64,000 nucleotides of DNA from Roseibium aggregatum (GTDB taxonomy: Bacteria > Pseudomonadota > Alphaproteobacteria > Rhizobiales > Stappiaceae), in the NCBI RefSeq assembly GCF_017309185.1, contig NZ_JAEKJZ010000001.1:310001-374000 (forward strand), written 5' to 3'. The notes under the pieces are model-generated. The model was not told where the DNA came from. It searched no databases and saw only the letters and a list, made by a program, of their open reading frames with translations. Shown piece after piece: positions 8,252 to 16,904 of this stretch. Made by a program: the position numbers and the translations under genes. How positions within the stretch are numbered: position 1 is the stretch's first letter; each line of letters opens with the position of its first letter.

Positions 8252-8401
8252 CTTCTCCTCAAGAAATATCCTGCAAAGCGCCGGCAAGTTCCGCTGGAAT
8301 GTTGTGCCACCTTGCGGACTCAGGCTGAATGCCGTCGATGTCGTGCCGCTTCCCGTCGATGAAACGCACGGCAATGACCCGTGCACAGGGAGGACCGCGC
8401 A

Positions 8402-8908
8402 ATGGCCTATGAAAGACCTGGACTTGCCTATCGCTTGCTGCGCCTGCCGGGCCAGCTTCTGCTTGCCCTGATCAACGCGACGGCCTTGCTGGTCATCGCT
8501 GCCTGTGTTCTTGCGCTTGTGGTCCTCAACCGGGTCGACACGGCGGGTGAACGGATTGCAGGGGAGGTCACGCAGGCAGCTCTTTCGCGTCTCAAGGTGA
8601 CACCGGACGAATTCAGGTCCAGGCTCTCTGCTCTCGACGAAAGGCTTGAGACGCTGTCCGGCCAGTTGAAGAACCCGGAGCTTCAGGATCACTGGCAGGT
8701 AACGGAGCAGATCAGGGAGCTGAACCGGAACATCGCGGAGCTCAAGGTGGCCGCCAGGGGGATCGCCGCGGCCGGCCCGAAGGTCACGGCGACCGCTTTC
8801 GAACAGGCGGGCGATCTCCTCACCAAAACGCTCTTTGCCCTGCGTGGCTGCGAGGCAGGAAATGCGAGGCCGGAGCGGCCACAGGAACCGGCCAGTCCGT
8901 CGTCCTGA
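8402..8908 (+). CDS. Membrane-anchored coiled-coil protein of unknown function, 168 aa
   Basis: Not recognised. The start at 8402 follows GGGAGGA by seven bases. Residues about 17-42 form one long hydrophobic segment (LLLALINATALLVIAACVLA), followed by a helical region rich in E, L, R and Q (about 60-115; SALDERLETLSGQL and EQIRELNRNIAEL) that looks like a short coiled coil. The tail is Pro/Ser-rich. The predicted topology is a single anchor with the helical part on the periplasmic or cytosolic side. It follows tRNA-His by 150 bases and is convergent with the chemoreceptor gene. No functional clue comes from its neighbours. Confidence 0.6.
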   Translation: MAYERPGLAYRLLRLPGQLLLALINATALLVIAACVLALVVLNRVDTAGERIAGEVTQAALSRLKVTPDEFRSRLSALDERLETLSGQLKNPELQDHWQVTEQIRELNRNIAELKVAARGIAAAGPKVTATAFEQAGDLLTKTLFALRGCEAGNARPERPQEPASPSS

Positions 8909-9016
8909 CCGGGAAGGACGCCCGCTCTGCAACAGATCGGCCGTCCGCAGTTCGCGCGCCGGAATGTCCCCCGTGGGCCTTCCCGGGCAAACGCGATACC
9001 CCCGGAGGGGGCGTCA

Positions 9017-10438
9017 TCAACTCCGGCGGATTTCAGTCACGAAGCCGCTTACCTCGCCCTGAAGCTTTTGAATTCTTTCGGCGAATTCGCACGCTGTCTG
9101 AAAGACCTCCGAGGCGTTGTCGTTGATCTCGGCAAGTTGGCGAACCACATCCTTTACGGTGCTGCTTGCCTGCTGCGACTGTTCGTCCGCGGCATTGGCG
9201 TTTTCGGAGATTGTCTGGCCGCGCTGCTGCTGCGCGTCCATGGACGAGGAGATCGTCGTCGTCAGGTCGCTGATGCGGGAAATCGTTCCTGAAATCGCCT
9301 CGAACTCCTGGAGTGCCTCCGTGGCGAAGGCCTGGATTTCGTGGACCCTCTGGGCAATATCGTTCGTCGACTGTTCGGTCTGCGCGGCGAGTTCCTTCAC
9401 TTCGGAGGCAACGACGGCAAACCCGGCTCCCATCTCGCCCGCCCGGCTGGCTTCGATGGTTGCGTTGAGCGACAAAAGCTTGGTTTTCTCGGCAATCTTG
9501 TTGATGATCTCGACGATGCCTTCGATCTCCTGCGCGCCGGCCTTGAGGCTTTCGAATGTGCCCTTTGCCGCCACGATGCGATCCGTCGCCGTGGAAACCG
9601 TGGACCGTGTCCCGGCAAGTTCGCCCTGGATCTCATCGATCGTGGTCAGGAACTCTCCCGTGGCGTCCGACACGTCCCTGACCTGATGGGAGGATTGGGC
9701 CGATGCCTCGGAGCTGGAGCGGGAATTGGTCCGGGCATCGTCGGAGAGTTTGCTGACGGTTTCGGCGATCTGCCGAACCCTTTGCGCGGCGTCGGAGATG
9801 TCTTCCACGCACCGGGAGAACATTGTCTCCAGATCTTGCGCCAGCTCGCTCCGGCGCTGCGCAGCCCGGGAACGCTCGAGAACCGGCGCCACTTGCGTGC
9901 CCAGGTATTCCAGCAGACGTATCAGCAGCGGATCCGGATCCGCGGGCCGGTCGTCATAGAACTCGATGACCGCGGCAACCTCTCCCATCAGGAAAACGGG
10001 GCAACCGTAGCCCCCTTTCAAACCGCCTTCCTTGGCAAAGGGCTTTCGGGGGTAATTGTCGTCCTCGATGACGTCGAAAATCCAGTCGCACTTCTTCTTT
10101 TCATGAACCCTGCCGGGAAGTCCGATCCCCGATTTGAAACGCAGCGTCTCCGTCTTCGCCTTGAAGCTCTCGACGTGAACACCTTGCTGGATGTACCAGA
10201 TCTTGATGGAAGACAGTTCTTCGGGGTTATCGGCGCAAGGTGCCCAGGCATGCCCCAGTTTCCAGCCCGTGAAATCGCAGACGACCTTCATGAAGTGCCT
10301 GAGCCAGTCGTGAAAACCACTCGCCTGATGGCCGATGCGTTCAACCCGTTCGAGCAGATCGAACAGCGTGTCGAAACCAATGGCGGTCGCAGGCTGTGAT
10401 GAGTCTGATTTGCGCTGAAGCATTCGTTCTGCATCCAT
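9017..10438 (-). CDS. Cytosolic GAF-domain methyl-accepting chemotaxis protein, 473 aa
   Basis: A soluble chemoreceptor: there is no membrane segment, so the signal is sensed inside the cell. A GAF-like domain fills about residues 25-180 ([40 protein letters not shown]). A short helix then leads to the MCP signalling coiled coil. The conserved hairpin tip is clear near residue 345 ([19 protein letters not shown], then [15 protein letters not shown]). The start is uncertain: ATG at 10438, ATG at 10423 and an upstream GTG at 10474 are all in frame without a strong ribosome site. The ligand is unknown; GAF domains bind cyclic nucleotides, haem or small metabolites. A cheZ-like gene is in the window (58826-59578), but the main che operon is not. 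Confidence 0.88.
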   Translation of the reverse strand: MDAERMLQRKSDSSQPATAIGFDTLFDLLERVERIGHQASGFHDWLRHFMKVVCDFTGWKLGHAWAPCADNPEELSSIKIWYIQQGVHVESFKAKTETLRFKSGIGLPGRVHEKKKCDWIFDVIEDDNYPRKPFAKEGGLKGGYGCPVFLMGEVAAVIEFYDDRPADPDPLLIRLLEYLGTQVAPVLERSRAAQRRSELAQDLETMFSRCVEDISDAAQRVRQIAETVSKLSDDARTNSRSSSEASAQSSHQVRDVSDATGEFLTTIDEIQGELAGTRSTVSTATDRIVAAKGTFESLKAGAQEIEGIVEIINKIAEKTKLLSLNATIEASRAGEMGAGFAVVASEVKELAAQTEQSTNDIAQRVHEIQAFATEALQEFEAISGTISRISDLTTTISSSMDAQQQRGQTISENANAADEQSQQASSTVKDVVRQLAEINDNASEVFQTACEFAERIQKLQGEVSGFVTEIRRS

Positions 10439-10815
10439 CTGAGTTTCGTGTCGCCGCAAACCCCTGTTGCGCACCCGGATACAAGCGGTCAGTCAAAACG
10501 CGTCGTCACAAATATCCGTTGCCGAAGGGGACAAAGGCTTCGCTGCGAGACTTGGACGGATTTTCGCAATCAAGGGTCGATCTTCTGAAATAAAATATTA
10601 GTATTCGAAAGGATTGTCAGTTCGAAATTCAAGTTACAAGGCAAATCCAATACCAAAGTATGTAGTATTTTGTATTGCAAAAAATATACTGCAACGCACC
10701 AACTTCATGTAATTGAAAATAACGGACTTGAAGTATGTCCCTGGAGGACCCGTCGATGCGTCGCGGGGCGTGGGCGATGCCGCTTCGTTTTGACAACTCC
10801 CTCCGCCGCAGGTTC
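10439..10815. other. Intergenic region with an AT-rich stretch; no gene seen
   Basis: The stretch from about 10570 to 10735 is clearly AT-richer than its surroundings and contains repeated AGTAT/GTATT words. It lies between the 5' end of the chemoreceptor and the 3' end of the DUF3291-like gene, so it probably holds the chemoreceptor promoter. No terminator with a T tract and no RNA gene was recognised. Confidence 0.4.
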
Positions 10816-11379
10816 TTACTGTACGGCCCTGGGAGCATTCGCCCGAAGCCGATTGCGCTCCGCGATGGCTCTGGTTTTCTTTCCATCCACACTGACCGTG
10901 TGGCCGCTGGGGTCGAATGCCGCCTTGAAAGTGAAGGCATCGGGCGAAGGGCCATTGTCGCCAAGGTGCTCCAGGCGTTCGACGGCTTCGTCCCAGTCCG
11001 GTTGCCGGTCGCGCGGCACCCACCACAAGACATAGGGCGGATAGTCGTCCGCGGTCATGAAAAGAGGACCGAGGCGCAGGATTTCTCCATGCAGTCCGCG
11101 GTAAACGGCGGCAAGCGCGGTTTCCAGATCCTCCCACAGCGAGATGGTGGAGGGCGCCCAGCCGTCTCCGTTGTCGACCCAGTATTTCGGGAAAACCTGC
11201 TCGCCCCAGCTCTCGGGTCCGGGATCGTCCTCATATCCGGAGCGCGCGACATACCCTTCCGCGCGTTCCATCGCCGCCAGGACGGACGGTTCGTTGTTGA
11301 AGAACTCGTCGTTGACGGGATCGTCCGCCCGGGTCTTGAATTGAGCGAATGTGTAAACCGCAAGCCAGTGACCGGACAT
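10816..11379 (-). CDS. DUF3291-like conserved protein, 187 aa
   Basis: Probably a DUF3291 member, a small family related to the dimeric alpha-beta barrel (ABM) fold; no activity is established. The N-terminal half has the expected layout: WLAVYTFAQFKTRADDP, then a PSVLAAMERAEGYVARSGYE helix, then a PKYWVDNG and STISLWEDLETALAAVYRG stretch. This resembles a 'no mixing of large residual error' core followed by the strand-turn that closes the barrel. The C-terminal 50 residues (AFTFKAAFDPSGHTVSVDGK) look like an extra beta-hairpin. The ATG at 11379 has GGAGG only two bases before it, shorter than usual; an ATG at 11400 is the alternative. It is transcribed toward the chemoreceptor promoter region, with no partner gene. 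Confidence 0.55.
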   Translation of the reverse strand: MSGHWLAVYTFAQFKTRADDPVNDEFFNNEPSVLAAMERAEGYVARSGYEDDPGPESWGEQVFPKYWVDNGDGWAPSTISLWEDLETALAAVYRGLHGEILRLGPLFMTADDYPPYVLWWVPRDRQPDWDEAVERLEHLGDNGPSPDAFTFKAAFDPSGHTVSVDGKKTRAIAERNRLRANAPRAVQ

Positions 11380-11575
11380 CTCTCCTCCATTGCCGGGCAT
11401 GTGTCGCAGGCACACTGGTCACATTCCGTAACAACTTCAAGACTTGGTCACCGGAGGGAAGACAGTTTCTTCAGCTTTGCGGCTGGAAATAATGCTGTGA
11501 CTGGTCTAATCGCGGAAAGGCGCACTGAAACGCCCGCCGCTTTACCGGAAGCGGAAGCCAAAAAAGGAAGTCGAC

Positions 11576-12403
11576 GTGGAAGATCTCAGCCTCATGTCCC
11601 TCGGGCTCCTGGCCCTCGCCCTTCTGGCCACTGGTGTTGTGGCGGGGATCATCGCGGGTCTTCTCGGCGTCGGCGGCGGGATCGTTATCGTGCCGGTCCT
11701 CTATTACATGTTCACCGCGTTGAAAATCGACCCGTCGGTTCTCATGCATGTGGCGGTCGGCACCTCTTTGGCCACCATCCTGGCCACCGGCACATCGTCG
11801 GCCCGGGCCCACTACAAGCGCGGCAGCGTCGACATGGAACTCCTGAAACGCTGGTGGTGGGCGATCGCTATCGGTGTGGTTGCCGGCGCGACGCTGGCCG
11901 GCAATATTTCCGGCGGCGCGCTGACCCTGGTGTTCGGCTTTGTGGCGCTCGCCGTCTCCGCCAACATGATGTTCCGCAAGGACGGTGCCCATCTCGCCGA
12001 CAAGCTGCCGGGCACGCCGGTCAAAGAATTGCTCGGCTTTCTGATCGGCGGCATCTCCGTCATGATGGGGATCGGCGGCGGCACACTGGGTGTGCCGACC
12101 CTGACGCTGTTCAATTATCCGATCCGCAAGGCGGTCGGGACGGCGGCGGCCATTGGTCTGATCATCGCCGTTCCCGGAACGCTGATGTCCATCTATTTCG
12201 GCCTGGACGTCGAGGGCCGTCCGCCGTTCTCCCTCGGTTACGTCAATCTGATCGGCTTTCTGCTCATCATCCCGGCCTCGACCCTGGCGGCGCCCTTCGG
12301 AGCCAAAATCGCACACACGATCGATCCGTCGAAACTCAAGCTGGTCTTCGCGCTGTTTCTGGGCTTTACGGGGCTTCGGATGATCTACGGCGTCCTGTTT
12401 TGA
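11576..12403 (+). CDS. TauE/SafE family membrane permease (sulfite exporter type), 275 aa
   Basis: Predicted inner-membrane exporter for sulfite, sulfoacetate or related organosulfur anions; the substrate is not readable from sequence. The start is GTG at 11576, with AAGGAAG five bases upstream. The protein has about eight hydrophobic segments in two repeats, each with the family glycine signature: GLLGVGGGIVIVP at residues 28-40 and MGIGGGTLGVP near 160-171. The second half ends with APFGAKIAH, the usual DUF81 motif. No sulfur-metabolism gene adjoins it: upstream is a divergent DUF3291-like gene and downstream an AzlCD pair, separated by 133 bases. It is probably a single-gene unit. Confidence 0.88.
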   Translation: MEDLSLMSLGLLALALLATGVVAGIIAGLLGVGGGIVIVPVLYYMFTALKIDPSVLMHVAVGTSLATILATGTSSARAHYKRGSVDMELLKRWWWAIAIGVVAGATLAGNISGGALTLVFGFVALAVSANMMFRKDGAHLADKLPGTPVKELLGFLIGGISVMMGIGGGTLGVPTLTLFNYPIRKAVGTAAAIGLIIAVPGTLMSIYFGLDVEGRPPFSLGYVNLIGFLLIIPASTLAAPFGAKIAHTIDPSKLKLVFALFLGFTGLRMIYGVLF

Positions 12404-12536
12404 CCGTCCGGTGACCGCGGACGAAGAAACTGTGATGAGTGGATCAAAAGGTTTCATTGGAAACCTGATGCGGGATTTGGGATAATACGCGTTCTTCCCG
12501 CGTCAGATTTCGCGTTTCCAGACCCCTTGGACAGAC

Positions 12537-13238
12537 ATGCTTGAGAAAAACGTCACCCTCAGCCTGAAAGGCTGTTCACAGGGCGCCTGGATGTGCCTGC
12601 CGGTTTTCCCGGGCATCATTGCGCTTGGGGCGGTTTTCGGTACGGTTGCCGCGCAGAAGGGCCTGACCTTTCTGGAAGCCCTGATGATCAACTCGCTGGT
12701 TTTCGCCGGCGCCAGCCAGTTTGTCGCCATGGAGGTCTATGGCGATCCGCTTGCGTGGGGGACGCTGATCGCCATGGTTGGCGTCACGGGCGCGGTCAAT
12801 ATGCGTATGCTTCTGATCGGGGCGAGCCTGCGGCCCTGGCTGGGACAGGTTCCCGCCTACCAGACCTATCCGTCCCTGTTTCTTTTGACCGACCTCAACT
12901 GGCTGCTCGCCCTGTCGGAATACAACAAGGGCACCCGCGACTGGGGCATCTATCTCGGCAGTGGGCTGGTCGTCTGGTGCGTCTGGTCGCTTGCCGTCAT
13001 TCCGGGCTACTTCGCTGGCAGCCTGATTTCCGACCCCAAGGCCTTCGGTCTCGATGTTGTTCTGCCGGCCTTTTTCGCCGCACTGCTCGTTCCGTTGTGG
13101 AAGGGAAAGCGGCAGACGGTCAGCTGGCTGGTCACCGGGGCTGTCGCCACACTGACCTGGGCGCTGGTCGGCGGCTACTGGAGCATTTTCACCGGCGCCA
13201 TCGCCGGCGCGGCTGCCGGGGCCTATCTCGATGACTGA
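12537..13238 (+). CDS. azlC: AzlC family branched-chain amino acid exporter, large subunit, 233 aa
   Basis: Large subunit of a two-component amino-acid exporter (the BrnFE/AzlCD type exports branched-chain amino acids or analogues). The N terminus carries the family signature: CLPVFPGIIALGAVFGTVA, then FLEALMINSLVFAGASQFVA. The NMRMLLIGASLRPWL motif follows near residue 87, with six to seven hydrophobic segments overall. It overlaps the AzlD-type gene by eight bases (13231-13238), a normal translational coupling for this pair. The ATG at 12537 lacks a strong ribosome site but begins at the usual family position. The real substrate in this organism is unknown. Confidence 0.92.
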   Translation: MLEKNVTLSLKGCSQGAWMCLPVFPGIIALGAVFGTVAAQKGLTFLEALMINSLVFAGASQFVAMEVYGDPLAWGTLIAMVGVTGAVNMRMLLIGASLRPWLGQVPAYQTYPSLFLLTDLNWLLALSEYNKGTRDWGIYLGSGLVVWCVWSLAVIPGYFAGSLISDPKAFGLDVVLPAFFAALLVPLWKGKRQTVSWLVTGAVATLTWALVGGYWSIFTGAIAGAAAGAYLDD

Positions 13239-13551
13239 CCCGGCCTTCTCCGCGGATGGCATGTTCATGCTGGCCGTGCTCGGCATGGCGTCCGTCACCT
13301 ATGCCTTGAGAGCGGGAGGCTATTGGCTGATGGGCCGCCTGCCGATCACGCCGCGCGTCCGCCGCGGCCTGGAAGCCTTGCCCGGCGCGATCATCGTTTC
13401 GACCATTCTGCCTATCGTCCTGAAGGGTGGCATCGCCGTCGGTCTGTGCCTTGTGGTCGCCGCCGCGGCCCAGGTCGGACTTAAAAAGGAATATGTTGCC
13501 GTCTTCTGCGCCGCCGCCGTGGCGGCCGGACTTCGGTATGCCGGCCTGTAA
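13231..13551 (+). CDS. azlD: AzlD domain protein, small subunit of the amino acid exporter, 106 aa
   Basis: Partner of the AzlC-type protein. Three to four hydrophobic segments occupy most of the length; the family words TYALRAGGYWLMGRLP (near residue 24) and LPGAIIVSTILP (near 50) are present. The ATG lies inside the end of the upstream gene (eight-base overlap), so the two subunits are probably made in equal amounts. The stop at 13551 is four bases from the end of the convergent TetR gene. Confidence 0.9.
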   Translation: MTDPAFSADGMFMLAVLGMASVTYALRAGGYWLMGRLPITPRVRRGLEALPGAIIVSTILPIVLKGGIAVGLCLVVAAAAQVGLKKEYVAVFCAAAVAAGLRYAGL

Positions 13552-13554
13552 TCC

Positions 13555-14127
13555 TCAAAGTATGGAACGGAACACGGCGGCAACCTGATCCGTCGTCGGC
13601 TTCGGGCCCTGTCCTGTGGCATACATCAGCGAAATGCCGTCAATCAGTCCCGCGCAGGTTTCGATCGGAACGTCGGCCCCTCCGCCGGCAATCAGTTTCA
13701 GAAAGAAAGCGATAGGTCTTCGGGCCGCCGCCGTGAGCCTTTCGCCGGCGCCGGAAAGGTCTTCGCGGCGGGAAGCCGCCAGGGTCAGTTCCATCCGTGC
13801 CAGGAAAAGGTGGCGGGAACTTTCCGTGTAAGTGACCAGTTCGTCCGCGACATAGGCGACGGCGGCATCCATGCCTTCCCTGGCGGCCTTTTCCGCAAAC
13901 CCGACTTGCAGGTCCTCGCAGTCTTTTTCCAGGAGAGCGGCCAGGTGTTCGCACGCCGCGCTCAGCAGCTCCGCTTTCTTCGAAAAATAGTAGGAGGTCG
14001 ATCCTTGCGGCAGCCCTGCGATCTCGTCTGTGGCTCGGTGGGTGACACCTTCGAGACCACGTTGGGCCAGCAGGTCGATAACTCCGTCCAGAATGGCTTC
14101 CCGGCGCTCGGCTTTCTTCGTTGACAT
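13555..14127 (-). CDS. TetR/AcrR family transcriptional repressor, 190 aa
   Basis: Ligand-responsive repressor. Residues about 8-55 form the TetR helix-turn-helix: RREAILDGVIDLLAQRGLEG, then THRATDEIAGLPQGSTSYYF and SKKAELL. The remaining 130 residues are the helical ligand and dimer domain. The gene is divergent from a RidA-family gene; the 68-base space between them holds a perfect 12-base palindrome (14135-14146) eight bases from this start codon, so autoregulation and control of the RidA gene are likely. The ligand is unknown. The gene converges with azlCD with a three-base gap. Confidence 0.88.
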   Translation of the reverse strand: MSTKKAERREAILDGVIDLLAQRGLEGVTHRATDEIAGLPQGSTSYYFSKKAELLSAACEHLAALLEKDCEDLQVGFAEKAAREGMDAAVAYVADELVTYTESSRHLFLARMELTLAASRREDLSGAGERLTAAARRPIAFFLKLIAGGGADVPIETCAGLIDGISLMYATGQGPKPTTDQVAAVFRSIL

Positions 14128-14134
14128 TTAATCT

Positions 14135-14146
14135 CTACATATGTAG
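14135..14146. promoter_or_regulatory. Palindromic operator between TetR and RidA genes
   Basis: CTACATATGTAG is a perfect 12-base palindrome centred in the short divergent intergenic region, eight bases from the TetR ATG and 50 bases from the RidA ATG. Its position fits a TetR-family operator acting on both genes. Confidence 0.5.
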
Positions 14147-14195
14147 TGAAGTTTATGTTGACTGTATTTTTTCTCAATACAGAGGTCACGTTCTT

Positions 14196-14603
14196 ATGGC
14201 ACAGACAATCACCCGGATGAACCCGTCGTCCTTGTTCGATGCCGGTGAAAGCGGATATTCCCAGATTTCCGTCGTTGAGGCAGGGCGCACGGCTTACGTG
14301 TCCGGTCAGGTAGCCTGGCGTCCGGGAGGCGAGCCGGTTCCGGACGACCTCACGGAGCAGGCTGAAATCGTCATGGTGAACGCGAAGGCGGCGCTTGCGG
14401 CGCTTGGCGCGACGCCGGAAGACATCGCGATTGCGCGTTGCTACATGACGGATCTGACCCCGGAGCGTCTCGAAAAGGTGTTTCCGCCGCTTCTTGAGTT
14501 CTTCGGCGGGGCGCAGCCCTCGGTGACCGGCGTCGGAGTTGCCGCTCTTGCCGGGCCGAATTTGCAGATCGAGCTGGAATTAACCGTTCGGCTGCCGGAT
14601 TGA
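14196..14603 (+). CDS. RidA family protein (enamine/imine deaminase type), 135 aa
   Basis: Members hydrolyse reactive enamine/imine intermediates from pyridoxal-phosphate enzymes, or act in catabolic pathways. The ATG at 14196 (AGAGG upstream) gives MAQTITRMNPSSLFDAGESG. Family features include YVSGQVAWRPGG and the C-terminal ALAGPNLQIELELTVRLP; in canonical RidA the last strand carries an Arg-Val-Glu type motif (substrate Arg 105). That Arg is replaced here by a Gln-Ile-Glu context, so it belongs to a Rid subgroup rather than archetypal RidA. The gene is divergent from a TetR gene and overlaps the convergent kinase gene by 24 bases. Confidence 0.85.
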   Translation: MAQTITRMNPSSLFDAGESGYSQISVVEAGRTAYVSGQVAWRPGGEPVPDDLTEQAEIVMVNAKAALAALGATPEDIAIARCYMTDLTPERLEKVFPPLLEFFGGAQPSVTGVGVAALAGPNLQIELELTVRLPD

Positions 14604-16154
14604 CGGAGCCGGGGACAGCTCCCCGCGCGCGTTTTCGAGGGTTGTTTTTCTGTCGCCGCCTGCTTCGACAATCGGCCAGGACATCTGTCCCAGATCGTAG
14701 CCGAGCTGTTTTTCGACCACATCGATTGTCGCGTCGGAGGCATCCCCGCGTCTGGCGGCGACACGGTCCTTGAGAACCCTCTCGGGCGCCGACAGCCAGA
14801 GCCCGGTGAAGTCGGCTTCGACCCGGGCAGCGACGCTGCCGATTTGCTGTCTTTCGCTTTCGCGGGCGAAGACCGCGTCGAACACGGCGCTATGTCCCGC
14901 CGCGAGCACCCATTGAATCGTCTCGTCCAGTTTATCGTATACCTTGTCCGACGCCTCTGGCGTATAGGCCTCAGGCGGGGCGCTCTGCGTCTCCGGAATG
15001 TTCAGCAGTCGCTTGCGCATGACGTCCGTGCGCAGCACTCTTGCCCCGGGCGCGCGGCCGATCTCCGGCGCCAGCGCATAGGCGAGCGTCGTCTTTCCGG
15101 TCCCTGAAAGACCGCCGATCGCGACAAGCTGTGGCCGAGAGGGCTCCAGAAAGGTCAAGGCATGCCGGAAATAGGCTTTCGCCTGATCTTCCTGCGTTTT
15201 TTTCTGCGCCGGATCGGATTGGTTAAGTGCGGCGCTCGCCGCGATTTTCGACCGGATCGCTGCGCGCATGGACAGATAGAAGGGCAGGGCGGCGAGCCCT
15301 TCCGGGTGCGTGTCGAGGGAGGTCTTGTCCAGGTACCGGTTAAACACCCGGTTCGCCGCGCTTGGCTGCCCCCGTTCCCAGAGATCCATCAGCAGGAAGG
15401 CCAGATCGTAGAGCACGTCGCCGGTCGCGATCGCGTCGGAAAACTCGACGGCGTCGAAGAGGACAGGCTTGCCGTCGATCAGGACGATGTTGCGCAGATG
15501 CGCGTCACCGTGGCATCGGCGCACGAGACCCTGCTCGCCCCGTTTCAGGATCAGTTCGTGAAGCGAGGACAGGACGGAACGCGAGGTGTCGCTCAGGTGC
15601 CGAACCTCCTCGGCGGGGAAAAGCTCCGGATACTCGTGGAACGCGGCTTCGTTCTGCTCCACGTAGGAGGCAAGCTCGTCGAAGAAACCCTGCCCCCCCC
15701 GGAGCGGCGCCAGGTCGTGGGCCGCAACCATCATCGCCGCGAGCTCTTCGGACAGGTCATCCGGAAGGAGCGCCCGGGCCGCATAGACATCGAGTTCGTT
15801 TTCCCGGTCGAACCGGTTCATTTCGACAGCCCATTCGACAGGCTCCCCGGAACCGGCCAGTGCCAGCCCTCCATCCGTTTCCCGTGTGATGGGCAGGGCC
15901 CGCACGTAAATCTGCGGGGCGTTCGCCCTGTTGAAAGCAATCTCCGCCTTGCAGGCCTCCTCGCGCAGCGCAAGGGTGGAATAGTCGAGAAAGGGAAACT
16001 TGACCGTCCGCTTGATCTTGTAGGCTTTGCTGCCGGTCAGAAAAACGGTATTGGCGTGCGTGTCGATCCGTTCGGTTCCGGGGCTGCGCGGATCGTCGGA
16101 AGGTAAACCTTGCAGGAACTCAAGGACATCATCGTGATTTCCGTCCTGATTCAT
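14580..16154 (-). CDS. Bifunctional aminoglycoside phosphotransferase-like / AAA P-loop kinase, 524 aa
   Basis: A two-domain protein. The N-terminal two thirds resembles APH-type small-molecule kinases, with the catalytic motif RRCHGDAHLRNIVL and a following DAVEFSD metal site near residues 210-235. The C-terminal third is a COG0645-type P-loop kinase with Walker A GGLSGTGKTTLA near 345. The ATG at 16154 has AAGGA seven bases upstream. The physiological substrate is unknown; despite the name this is not evidence of antibiotic resistance. Relatives in actinobacteria and rhizobia are known from hypoxia regulons (for example Rv2004c of the DosR regulon), and two FNR-like boxes lie in the divergent region upstream. 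Its 3' end overlaps the RidA gene by 24 bases in opposite orientation. Confidence 0.85.
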   Translation of the reverse strand: MNQDGNHDDVLEFLQGLPSDDPRSPGTERIDTHANTVFLTGSKAYKIKRTVKFPFLDYSTLALREEACKAEIAFNRANAPQIYVRALPITRETDGGLALAGSGEPVEWAVEMNRFDRENELDVYAARALLPDDLSEELAAMMVAAHDLAPLRGGQGFFDELASYVEQNEAAFHEYPELFPAEEVRHLSDTSRSVLSSLHELILKRGEQGLVRRCHGDAHLRNIVLIDGKPVLFDAVEFSDAIATGDVLYDLAFLLMDLWERGQPSAANRVFNRYLDKTSLDTHPEGLAALPFYLSMRAAIRSKIAASAALNQSDPAQKKTQEDQAKAYFRHALTFLEPSRPQLVAIGGLSGTGKTTLAYALAPEIGRAPGARVLRTDVMRKRLLNIPETQSAPPEAYTPEASDKVYDKLDETIQWVLAAGHSAVFDAVFARESERQQIGSVAARVEADFTGLWLSAPERVLKDRVAARRGDASDATIDVVEKQLGYDLGQMSWPIVEAGGDRKTTLENARGELSPAPSIRQPNG

Positions 16155-16216
16155 ATGAGGTCCTTCTGCGTGTGCCGGGCGGTGAAACGATCCGACCCGA
16201 GAACGGGCCACCCGAT

Positions 16217-16230
16217 TTGATCCTACTCAA
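16217..16230. promoter_or_regulatory. FNR/FixK-like box between divergent genes
   Basis: TTGAT-CCTA-CTCAA differs at one base from TTGAT-N4-ATCAA, the site for FNR/FixK/FnrL-type oxygen regulators. It is centred about 69 bases upstream of the APH-like/AAA gene and about 64 bases upstream of the gene at 16288. A weaker site with two mismatches (TTGGC-ACAT-ATCAA) is at 16248-16261. Confidence 0.4.
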
Positions 16231-16287
16231 TGTATGCTGATATCGATTTGGCACATATCAATGACAAAGTCAGCAAAGGAGGAAACC

Positions 16288-16668
16288 ATGAGCGACTATC
16301 CGGCCTTGAAAAAGATCAGGCTGAACCTGGCAAGGACGAAGGAGTATCCGCAAGGTTCCGCGCGTCACGGTTACGAATTTACGGCTCCTTTGGACGAAAC
16401 CGGCCATATCGACGCGGGGCTCTGGAAAAAGGAGCGCGATCATTGCCGCGTGCGCCGGTTCTGGGGCGACGAGGAAGAGGAAGTCGGACACCTGATCCAT
16501 CGCCCCGGCGGATCCTGGGCCTTCCACTACGATATCGATGGCGATGACGACGACGAGGCCGGCTACCGGTTTGGAGCGCATGCCTTCAATCCGGGCGAAT
16601 ACGTCTCCATCAAGGACGAGGACGGCGAGTTGCACACATTCCAGGTGGTTACGGTACTATCGGTTTGA
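16288..16668 (+). CDS. Small acidic conserved protein of unknown function, 126 aa
   Basis: Not recognised. The start at 16288 has a very strong ribosome site (AAGGAGGAAACC). The protein is soluble and acidic, with a Glu run near residue 65 (WGDEEEEVGHLIHR), an Asp run near 86 (GDDDDEAGYRFGAHAF) and a beta-rich ending (GEYVSIKDEDGELHTFQVV) that could be a small barrel. There is no signal peptide or membrane segment. It is divergent from the APH-like/AAA gene and shares the FNR-like boxes, so it may respond to low oxygen. A terminator at 16741-16771 ends the unit. Confidence 0.7.
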   Translation: MSDYPALKKIRLNLARTKEYPQGSARHGYEFTAPLDETGHIDAGLWKKERDHCRVRRFWGDEEEEVGHLIHRPGGSWAFHYDIDGDDDDEAGYRFGAHAFNPGEYVSIKDEDGELHTFQVVTVLSV

Positions 16669-16740
16669 GCCTTCGCCCCACCGCTGCATGATTGATGGGA
16701 AGCGCAAGGAATGAAGCAAACGCTTTCTCTGGGAAAACAA

Positions 16741-16771
16741 AAGGCGCCGGGAGACCGGTGCCTTTTTCTTT
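16741..16771 (+). terminator. Rho-independent terminator after the small acidic protein
   Basis: AAGGCGCCGG pairs with CCGGTGCCTT (one G-T pair) around GAGA, followed by TTTCTTTT. It lies 73 bases after the stop at 16668. Confidence 0.85.
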
Positions 16772-16904
16772 TCTGCCGCCAAATGTCAGGTTCTTCCATT
16801 TCGGAATGAACTCATTGCGAATTAATCTGGTTTCACGCTCTGACAGGCCGGTCTTTCATACGCTATAGAATGACCACAAGCTTCTTTAGTTCGGGAATCG
16901 TGAC

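Noticed and set aside
11471-12457. A minus-strand frame of 328 codons
   Set aside because: It is antisense to the TauE/SafE gene and shows the polar composition expected of such a shadow.
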